From an uncultured Bacteroidales bacterium (GTDB lineage: Bacteria > Bacteroidota > Bacteroidia > Bacteroidales > WCHB1-69), in NCBI GenBank assembly GCA_900321845.1, contig ONXT01000041.1:1-9595 (forward strand): a stretch of DNA of 9,595 nt, in the 5' to 3' direction. Below are positions 1 to 4,620 of the stretch, one piece after another. How positions within the stretch are numbered: position 1 is the first letter of the stretch; each line of letters begins with the position of its first letter. The translations under genes were made by a program, and so were the position numbers. The notes beneath the pieces are model-generated. The model was not told the origin of the DNA. It ran no database searches and saw nothing but the letters and a program-made list of their open reading frames with translations.

Positions 1-65
1 ATAGTTTAAGGGCAGAATAGTGGTCTCCAAAACCATTGATGGGAGTTCGAATCTCTCTTCCCCTG
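1..65 (+). tRNA. tRNA-Trp (anticodon CCA), 5' end cut by the window
   Basis: This is the 3' part of a tryptophan tRNA. The anticodon CCA is at 27-29, inside a seven-base loop (25-31) closed by a five-pair stem (20-24 with 32-36, one G-T pair at its base). The T arm is GGAG-type: 41-45 pairs with 53-57 around the loop TTCGAAT (46-52). The 3' acceptor strand is 58-64 and the discriminator base is G65. The D arm is present (4-7 with 15-18). Only the first six bases of the acceptor strand lie outside the window. The bases after G65 read CAC, so the CCA tail is not encoded and must be added after transcription. In Bacteroides this tRNA commonly sits between tuf and secE, which fits the genes downstream. 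Confidence 0.95.
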
Positions 66-70
66 CACCG

Positions 71-100
71 AAAAAGGAACACGATTGCGTTCCTTTTTTT
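71..100 (+). terminator. Rho-independent terminator of the tRNA transcript
   Basis: A perfect ten-pair inverted repeat, AAAAAGGAAC at 71-80 and GTTCCTTTTT at 89-98, closes an eight-base loop, and the T run continues to 100. It starts six bases after the tRNA ends, so it most likely ends the tRNA transcript (possibly a tuf-tRNA-Trp unit, upstream and not visible). It separates that unit from murB. The A-rich 5' arm is the normal partner of the U tract. Confidence 0.9.
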
Positions 101-147
101 GTTTATCGGCCTCAAGAACGTCTATCACATTTTACTCAAAAAAATGG

Positions 148-155
148 TACTTTTG
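148..155 (+). promoter_or_regulatory. murB promoter, Bacteroidota -7 element
   Basis: TACTTTTG matches the Bacteroidota housekeeping -7 consensus TAnnTTTG exactly. Transcription would start about seven bases later, near 161-162, giving a leader of about 20 bases before the ATG at 181. I see no good -33 TTG at the usual distance, so the upstream half is weak. The element lies after the tRNA terminator and before murB, where a promoter is needed. It also rules out longer murB starts, which would begin upstream of the promoter. Confidence 0.6.
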
Positions 156-180
156 CAGCGCCAACCCCAATTCACAGATT

Positions 181-1191
181 ATGCACATCACCTACAACCA
201 AGACCTTACCCACCTCAACACCTTCGCCGTGAAGGCCAGTTGCGACAAATTCATCCGGATTGAAGACGAGGACGAGATCCGTCCGCTGCTGGAGACCGAC
301 GAACTCAACTCCGCACACTACATCCTCGGCGGAGGAAGCAACGTGCTCTTCACCCAGCATTTCCACGGCGTGATTGTGCAGCTCTGCACAAAAGGCATCC
401 GCAAGTTCAAAGAGGACACGGATTTCATCTGGCTGGATGTCGCGGCAGGAGAGCATTGGGATGACTTTGTAAATTACTGCGTAAAAAACAAATACTATGG
501 TGTAGAGAACCTGTCGGGCATCCCCGGCTTCGTAGGCAGCTGCCCTGTACAGAACATCGGGGCCTACAGTGCCGAAGTCAAAGACGTGATTGACAGCGTC
601 TTCGGCTATCGCATCTCCAGCAAGCAACCCTTCGCACTGGGCAACGCCGACTGCCAATTCGGCTATCGTAGCTCCATCTTCAAAACCGCGTGGAAGGGCG
701 ACGTGCTCATCACCCGCGTACGCTTCAAGCTCAGCAAAAAAGAGAAACTCACCGTCACCTACAAAGGCCTGATAGAAGAGATGGAAAGCAGCGGCCTGCC
801 GCTCTCGCTGGAGAACGTAGCCAAAGCGGTGGTGGCAGTGCGCAACAAAAAACTGCCCGACATCCGCGAAATCGGCTGCGCCGGCAGCTTCTTCAAAAAT
901 CCGATCGTCAAAGCGGAAGTCCGCGATGAACTGCTTGCGAAATTCCCCAACCTTGTTTCCTACCCTGCCGGCGATGGAAAATGCAAACTGGCGGCAGGAC
1001 AGCTGATCGAGCTCTCAGGGATGAAAGGAGTGCGAGAAGGTAGCGTCGGTGTCTATCCCAAACAGGCCTTGGTCATCGTCAATTACGGCGGCGCCACCGG
1101 CGAAGAGATTCAGCGGTTTTACAGGAAAGTGCAAGAAGCGGTGGAACGAACAACCGGCGTCAGGCTGGAACCTGAGGTAAACATCCTATGA
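181..1191 (+). CDS. murB: UDP-N-acetylenolpyruvoylglucosamine reductase (MurB, type I)
   Basis: MurB is the cytoplasmic FAD enzyme that uses NADPH to reduce UDP-GlcNAc-enolpyruvate to UDP-N-acetylmuramate, the second committed step of peptidoglycan synthesis. The protein has 336 residues, close to the 342 of the E. coli enzyme. The FAD-binding part carries LGGGSNVLF (49-57) and IPGFVGSCPVQNIGAYSAE (114-132). The substrate domain has the type I signature YRSSIFK (162-168), with Arg163 matching the catalytic arginine, and GSFFKNP (235-241), whose Ser236 is the proton donor. The C-terminal LEPEV supplies Glu332, the last catalytic residue. I chose ATG 181 because the open frame extends upstream to 85 only through the terminator and promoter, and residues from 181 align with the usual MurB N-terminus. 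The gene is monocistronic by position, with a promoter just upstream and 303 non-coding bases after it. Identification is secure; its placement between tRNA-Trp and secE is unusual. Confidence 0.96.
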   Translation: MHITYNQDLTHLNTFAVKASCDKFIRIEDEDEIRPLLETDELNSAHYILGGGSNVLFTQHFHGVIVQLCTKGIRKFKEDTDFIWLDVAAGEHWDDFVNYCVKNKYYGVENLSGIPGFVGSCPVQNIGAYSAEVKDVIDSVFGYRISSKQPFALGNADCQFGYRSSIFKTAWKGDVLITRVRFKLSKKEKLTVTYKGLIEEMESSGLPLSLENVAKAVVAVRNKKLPDIREIGCAGSFFKNPIVKAEVRDELLAKFPNLVSYPAGDGKCKLAAGQLIELSGMKGVREGSVGVYPKQALVIVNYGGATGEEIQRFYRKVQEAVERTTGVRLEPEVNIL

Positions 1192-1261
1192 GGTAGTTTT
1201 TTTCATTAGAGGAACCCGTAATTGGGCGTATCGGAAATCCGCGAAGACAAAAATAAATATT

Positions 1262-1284
1262 TTTTCAACAATCATTGTTGAAAA
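1262..1284. repeat. Perfect 23-base palindrome over the secE promoter -33 region
   Basis: The arms TTTTCAACAAT (1262-1272) and ATTGTTGAAAA (1274-1284) are perfect inverse complements around a single central base, C1273. The right arm contains the TTG triplets at 1275-1277 and 1278-1280 that are candidates for the -33 element of the secE promoter. A dyad with a one-base centre cannot form a normal hairpin loop without opening several pairs, and no T run follows on the + strand, so a protein-binding site (operator) is a better reading than a terminator. No regulator is identifiable from this window. Confidence 0.6.
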
Positions 1285-1303
1285 CAAAAAATATGTATAT
1301 TTG
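1275..1303 (+). promoter_or_regulatory. Main promoter of the secE-rpoC cluster
   Basis: TATATTTG at 1296-1303 is a perfect Bacteroidota -7 element (TAnnTTTG). A TTG at 1275-1277 lies 18 bases upstream of it and can serve as the -33 element; a second TTG at 1278-1280 is 15 bases away. Transcription would start near 1309-1310, leaving a leader of about 185 bases before secE. I found no equally good element in any intergenic gap between secE and rpoC, so this is the best candidate for driving the whole cluster. Confidence 0.65.
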
Positions 1304-1494
1304 CCAGCTTATTGAAATGTAATGTTCAATGGGAAGTTTGCGAAAGTTAGAATCATTATAATTTAATGATTATAAACAAGTTGTGGATCACCCAAAGTGC
1401 ATTGCGATTCAATGATTTTGATATTGAAATTGACAAAAAAAGCTGCCAAAACTTCCAAAACCGAATTGAATTAAGAATAAAAAATCTAATCAAA

Positions 1495-1686
1495 ATGAGA
1501 AAAATAGCAAGATATTTGAAAGAAACTTATGACGAACTGGCTAACAAGGTTACCTGGCCGACGGCCAAAGATCTTCAAAGCAGCGTGGTAGTCGTGTCCA
1601 TTGCTTCCCTAATCATTGCGCTCGTCGTAATGTTGATGGACTGGGTCTTCAGCACAGGAATGCAGCTTGCGTTCCCGCTTGCCTAG
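1495..1686 (+). CDS. secE: Preprotein translocase subunit SecE
   Basis: SecE is the small essential clamp subunit of the SecYEG channel in the inner membrane, holding SecY together during protein export. The product has 63 residues, the usual single-span form (E. coli SecE has 127 residues and three spans). An amphipathic N-terminal helix carries the conserved ELANKVTWPT at 14-23. One membrane segment follows at about 29-52, rich in V, I, L and A, and the last residues are short and outside the membrane. ATG 1495 sits behind an A-rich leader and gives the normal family length. An in-frame ATG at 1366 would add 43 residues (N, I and K rich) that do not resemble any SecE I know, so I reject it as the main start. 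The gene lies 50 bases before nusG, the classic partner. Confidence 0.95.
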   Translation: MRKIARYLKETYDELANKVTWPTAKDLQSSVVVVSIASLIIALVVMLMDWVFSTGMQLAFPLA

Positions 1687-1736
1687 GCTTCTGGTTTTGA
1701 TTATTTTACAGGTATTTACATCAACACTTTAGCAGT

Positions 1737-2288
1737 ATGGAAGACATCGAAAGAAAGTGGTATGTGATCAGAACGGCATCCGGAACAGAGAAGAAGGTGA
1801 AGCAGAACATCGAGAATGAGATTGAAGCCTCACACATCAAGGATTTTGTTTCGCGCATCCTGATACCGACCGAAAAAGTTTACCAAATCCGCAACGGAAA
1901 GAAAATCAGCAAGGAGCACACCTATTTCCCGGGGTACATCTTCGTAGAAGTCATGCACCTGGGCGAAGTGCTGCACGTTTTGCTGAACATCCCCGGCGTT
2001 TTGGGCTTTGTAGGTTGCAAACACAAGACCGACATTCCGACGCCGCTCCGTCCTGAAGAGGTTCAACGCATGCTTGGGAAGGTTGACGAATTGCTTGAGC
2101 AAGACGAGACCTTTGCTCCCCCCTTCATCGTTGGCGAAGAAATCAAAGTGATTGACGGCCCGTTCAACACCTTCACAGGCGTGATTGAAGAGATCAACGC
2201 TGAGAAGAGAAAGCTGAAGGTCATGGTGAAGATCTTCGGCCGTAAGACCCCTCTCGAATTAGGTTTTATGCAAGTTGAGAAGGCCTAA
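1737..2288 (+). CDS. nusG: Transcription termination/antitermination factor NusG
   Basis: NusG binds the RNA polymerase clamp and gate, affects pausing, and links polymerase to Rho or to ribosomal protein S10. The 183-residue length equals the family norm (E. coli 181). The NGN domain spans about 7-115: it starts with KWYVIRTASGTEKKV (7-21) and holds the conserved FPGYIFVE (64-71) and the NIPGVLGFVG stretch (84-93). A linker rich in acidic residues (about 115-128) leads to the KOW domain, GEEIKVIDGPF from 133 onward, ending near the C-terminus with the usual VKIFGRKTPLELGF. The start ATG at 1737 follows the secE stop by 50 bases with no terminator between. Its target, the polymerase large subunits, is encoded in the same cluster. 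The upstream sequence is less A-rich than for the neighbouring genes. Confidence 0.97.
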   Translation: MEDIERKWYVIRTASGTEKKVKQNIENEIEASHIKDFVSRILIPTEKVYQIRNGKKISKEHTYFPGYIFVEVMHLGEVLHVLLNIPGVLGFVGCKHKTDIPTPLRPEEVQRMLGKVDELLEQDETFAPPFIVGEEIKVIDGPFNTFTGVIEEINAEKRKLKVMVKIFGRKTPLELGFMQVEKA

Positions 2289-2329
2289 GTACCTACAAAC
2301 AATTGTTACACTATTAAAAAAATTAAAAA

Positions 2330-2779
2330 ATGGCAAAAGAAGTAGCTGGACTTATTAAGTTACAAATCAAGGGAGGTGCCGCGAATCCTTCACCGCCAGT
2401 AGGACCTGCTCTGGGTTCGAAGGGCGTGAACATCATGGAGTTCTGCAAACAATTCAATGCCCGTACACAGGATAAGGCAGGGAAAGTCATCCCGGTCATC
2501 ATCACTGTATATAAGGACAAATCGTTTGACTTCGTCATCAAGACCCCTCCGGTTGCCGTTCAATTGAAAGAGGCAACGAAAGTTCAAAAAGGATCCAAGG
2601 AGCCTAACAGAGACAAGGTTGCTACGATTTCCTGGGACCAAGTTAAAGTGATAGCCGAAGACAAGATGCCCGACCTGAACTGCTTCACAGTGGAGTCCGC
2701 CATGTCGATGGTGGCCGGCACTGCACGCAGCATGGGTATCAACGTGAAAGGCGGCACGAATCCTTTTGAAAAAAATTAA
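2330..2779 (+). CDS. rplK: 50S ribosomal protein L11 (uL11)
   Basis: L11 binds 23S rRNA at the GTPase-associated centre at the base of the L12 stalk; in many bacteria it is needed for the stringent response through RelA. The protein has 149 residues, slightly longer than the E. coli one (about 141). The N-terminal domain (about 1-70) carries the proline-rich PPVGPALG at 22-29, the region that contacts rRNA and where thiostrepton-type drugs act. The RNA-binding C-terminal domain (about 75-145) includes the conserved DLNCFTVESAMSMVAGTARS (115-134) and the GINVKG ending. The start ATG 2330 is preceded by a run of A, and the family N-terminus MAKEV confirms it. It sits 41 bases after nusG and 24 bases before rplA, the usual L11-L1 pair. 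Confidence 0.98.
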   Translation: MAKEVAGLIKLQIKGGAANPSPPVGPALGSKGVNIMEFCKQFNARTQDKAGKVIPVIITVYKDKSFDFVIKTPPVAVQLKEATKVQKGSKEPNRDKVATISWDQVKVIAEDKMPDLNCFTVESAMSMVAGTARSMGINVKGGTNPFEKN

Positions 2780-2803
2780 TCATTTAAAGTAAACTAAATC
2801 AAG

Positions 2804-3499
2804 ATGGCTAAAATATCAAAAAAACGCAAAGAAGCTTTTGCAAAGTTTGATAAGACCAAAGCATATCCGCTCGCGGAAGCCGTAGATATCGTAAAGAGCA
2901 TCACTTACACGAAGTTCGACGCCTCTTTCGACATCGACGTACGCCTCGGTGTTGACCCCCGTAAGGCCAACCAGATGGTGAGAGGTATCGTAACCCTCCC
3001 CCACGGCACCGGCAAAGTGGTACGTGTATTGGTACTCTGCACTCCCGACAAGGAAGAAGAAGCAAAAGCTGCCGGCGCTGATTACGTAGGCTTGGAAGAA
3101 TACGTTGACAAGATCAAGAAAGGTTGGACCGACGTTGACGTTATCATCACCATGCCGAGCGTAATGCCGAAAATCGGCGCGCTGGGTAGAATTTTGGGCC
3201 CCCGCGGCTTGATGCCGAACCCCAAAGCCGGTACCGTTACCATGGAAATTGGCAAGGCGGTTTCAGAGGTGAAAGCCGGTAAGATTGACTTCAAGGTTGA
3301 CAAGTACGGTATTGTCCACACCAGCATCGGCAAGATGAATTTCTCCGCCGACAAACTGGTCGACAACGCCCGCGAAATGATGACAACCATCATCAAACTC
3401 AAACCGACCGCAGCCAAGGGAACCTACATCAAGAGCATCTACATCTCCTCTACCATGAGCCCCGGAGTTCAAGTCGATGTGAAATCAGTTACATTATAA
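2804..3499 (+). CDS. rplA: 50S ribosomal protein L1 (uL1)
   Basis: L1 forms the mobile L1 stalk on 23S rRNA that helps release deacylated tRNA from the E site. At 231 residues it matches the family (E. coli 234). The signature GRILGPRGLMPNPKAGTV is present at 128-145, in the middle of domain II, and the C-terminal half returns to domain I with FKVDKYGIVHTSIGK. In E. coli, L1 represses its own operon by binding the mRNA ahead of rplK. I see no clear copy of such a site in the 41 bases before rplK here, so autoregulation is a family expectation and not something shown by this sequence. The start ATG 2804 lies behind AAACTAAATCAAG and gives the typical MAKISKK N-terminus. Only 19 bases separate it from rplJ. 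Confidence 0.98.
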   Translation: MAKISKKRKEAFAKFDKTKAYPLAEAVDIVKSITYTKFDASFDIDVRLGVDPRKANQMVRGIVTLPHGTGKVVRVLVLCTPDKEEEAKAAGADYVGLEEYVDKIKKGWTDVDVIITMPSVMPKIGALGRILGPRGLMPNPKAGTVTMEIGKAVSEVKAGKIDFKVDKYGIVHTSIGKMNFSADKLVDNAREMMTTIIKLKPTAAKGTYIKSIYISSTMSPGVQVDVKSVTL

Positions 3500-3518
3500 T
3501 TAAAAAGCTAAATTCAAT

Positions 3519-4040
3519 ATGAAAAAAGAACAAAAAAGTCAAATCATTGACGAGATTGCAAAAGATTTAGCTGATTATCCGAATGTATATGTAACCGATA
3601 TTTCCGGATTCACCGTGGATACGGTTAATCAACTCAGAAGACAATGCTTCCGTAACGACATCAAGCTCAAGGTTGTCAAAAACACCCTGCTTAAACGCGC
3701 TATGGAACAGGTCGAAGGCGATTATTCCGAAATTGAAGATACATTGAAGGGCAGCACCGCAATCATGTTGTCAACAGTGGGCAACGCTCCGGCCAGATTA
3801 ATCAAGGCCTTCCGCGTAAAGAACAAGAAGCCCATCATCAAGGCAGCCTACATTGAAAGTGCTTCCTACATTGGAGACGAAATGTTAGAAACTCTTTGCA
3901 ACATCAAGTCAAGAGAAGAACTCATCGGTGACATCATCGGTTTGTTGCAATCACCTGCAAAGAACGTTATTTCCGCACTGCAATCCGGTGGCGGCAAACT
4001 GGCAGGCATCGTGAAAACCTTATCCGAAAGAGAAAATTAA
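3519..4040 (+). CDS. rplJ: 50S ribosomal protein L10 (uL10)
   Basis: L10 anchors dimers of L7/L12 to the ribosome, forming the stalk that recruits translation GTPases. The product has 173 residues (E. coli 165). The N-terminal globular part, about 1-135, opens with a KKEQKSQIIDEIAKDL helix and contains the conserved LRRQCF and KVVKNTLLKRA stretches (about 39-62). The C-terminal part from about 137 is a long helix with leucine and isoleucine spacing, the docking site for L12 dimers. In other bacteria L10 represses its own mRNA through a leader just upstream. Here the gap to rplA is only 19 bases, so such a leader would have to lie inside rplA or be absent. ATG 3519 is the only sensible start. 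rplL follows after 44 A-rich bases. Confidence 0.97.
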   Translation: MKKEQKSQIIDEIAKDLADYPNVYVTDISGFTVDTVNQLRRQCFRNDIKLKVVKNTLLKRAMEQVEGDYSEIEDTLKGSTAIMLSTVGNAPARLIKAFRVKNKKPIIKAAYIESASYIGDEMLETLCNIKSREELIGDIIGLLQSPAKNVISALQSGGGKLAGIVKTLSEREN

Positions 4041-4084
4041 AAAAAACAATCAATTTAGTAAAAACCATTTAAAAAATAAGTATT

Positions 4085-4462
4085 ATGGCAGATTTGAAAG
4101 CATTTGCAGAACAATTAGTAAATTTGACCGTTAAAGAAGTTAACGAATTGGCTCAAATTTTGAAAGATGAATACGGTATTGAACCCGCAGCAGCAGCAGT
4201 AGCAGTAGCAGCTCCCGCAGCAGGCGGCGGCGCAGCAGCAGCTGAAGAAAAAACCGAATTCGACGTCATCCTGAAATCAGCCGGCGCATCCAAACTCGCC
4301 GTTGTCAAGCTGGTTAAGGAACTCACCGGTCTCGGATTGAAAGAAGCCAAGGAATTGGTTGACAACGCTCCGAAGCCAATCAAGGAAGGCATCTCCAAAG
4401 ACGAAGCCGAAGGCTTGAAGAAATCTCTGGAAGAAGCCGGCGCAGAAGTCGAAGTAAAATAA
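4085..4462 (+). CDS. rplL: 50S ribosomal protein L7/L12 (bL12)
   Basis: L7/L12 is the multi-copy stalk protein that binds and stimulates EF-Tu, EF-G, IF2 and RF3. The 125 residues show the standard three-part build: an N-terminal dimerisation and L10-binding helix pair (1-33), an alanine, valine and glycine-rich flexible hinge (35-53), and a C-terminal factor-binding domain (about 57-125). The last contains the conserved FDVILKSAG, KLAVVKLVKELTGLGLKEAK and LVDNAPKPIKEG motifs. The protein is acidic near its end, as usual. The hinge is written largely in GCA codons, giving a simple-sequence run. L12 is needed in more copies than the other proteins of this cluster, and the 15-pair hairpin starting 16 bases after its stop could stabilise its mRNA or end part of the transcripts. 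Confidence 0.98.
   Translation: MADLKAFAEQLVNLTVKEVNELAQILKDEYGIEPAAAAVAVAAPAAGGGAAAAEEKTEFDVILKSAGASKLAVVKLVKELTGLGLKEAKELVDNAPKPIKEGISKDEAEGLKKSLEEAGAEVEVK
4187..4243 (+). repeat. GCA-rich simple sequence coding the L7/L12 hinge
   Basis: Nineteen codons (residues 35-53 of RplL) consist almost only of GCA, GTA and GGC, with four GCA in a row at 4187-4198, three at 4232-4240 and three GGC at 4223-4231. They code the alanine/glycine hinge. Low-complexity hinges are normal for L7/L12; the near-uniform codon choice makes the DNA repetitive and open to in-frame slippage. Confidence 0.8.
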
Positions 4463-4477
4463 TTCGTCTTGCCCATC

Positions 4478-4518
4478 CAATAAGTACAAGGCCTCTCACC
4501 GAAGCCTTGTACTTATTG
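4478..4518 (+). terminator. Hairpin between rplL and rpoB: partial terminator or mRNA 3'-end stabiliser
   Basis: The arms CAATAAGTACAAGGC (4478-4492) and GCCTTGTACTTATTG (4504-4518) form fifteen perfect pairs around an eleven-base loop. It begins 16 bases after the rplL stop. The sequence after it (TGTTATTTTCATTT) is only moderately T-rich, so full intrinsic termination is doubtful. Since I find no new promoter before rpoB, some transcripts must read through, which fits an attenuator. In E. coli the rplL-rpoB gap also holds an attenuator and an RNase III site, a parallel in position only. The stem may be short for RNase III. Confidence 0.7.
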
Positions 4519-4620
4519 TGTTATTTTCATTTACGCTCCCCGCGTATTCCATCTGCGTCTCCGGTAACTATGCCGATAACACCGACAAAACTTTTTTTAC
4601 AACCTTAAAAAGTAAAAACA

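Larger units (their letters stand above)
1192..1494 (+). other. 303-base non-coding region: murB tail, secE promoter and structured secE leader
   Basis: This stretch has no convincing gene. Its first 70 bases hold a seven-T run (1197-1203) and only weak pairing. Then come the palindrome (1262-1284) and the promoter ending at 1303. The predicted leader contains three short perfect inverted repeats: ATTGAA 1311-1316 with TTCAAT 1325-1330, AATCATTA 1351-1358 with TAATGATT 1364-1371, and TTCAAT 1408-1413 with ATTGAA 1423-1428. The first would lie almost at the 5' end of the transcript. An ATG at 1366, inside the right arm of the second repeat, opens a frame that runs in phase into secE. The region is strongly AT-rich compared with the flanking genes, as expected for non-coding sequence. 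Confidence 0.55.

Noticed and set aside
85..180. Longer murB start 32 codons upstream
   Set aside because: It would begin in the loop of the tRNA terminator and ahead of the TAnnTTTG promoter, and the extra residues do not match MurB.
172..657. 161-codon minus-strand frame opposite murB
   Set aside because: Covered by the conserved MurB coding sequence; no recognisable domain and no promoter on that strand.
1179..1203. Possible murB terminator: weak stem ending in seven T
   Set aside because: Pairing is only four plus three pairs with two mismatches, and it overlaps the end of the coding sequence. I cannot support it as a terminator, though the T run is real.
4119..4126. TAAATTTG, a perfect match to the -7 promoter element, inside rplL
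   Set aside because: The bases are conserved codons (Val-Asn-Leu) of L7/L12, and no -33 TTG is well placed. An internal promoter here is possible but not supported.
4557..4598. Second terminator before rpoB: weak stem followed by a T7 run
   Set aside because: The best pairing is three plus three pairs with a three-base bulge and a large loop, and there is a C-A-A-A-A-C spacer before the T run; too weak to list as a feature.
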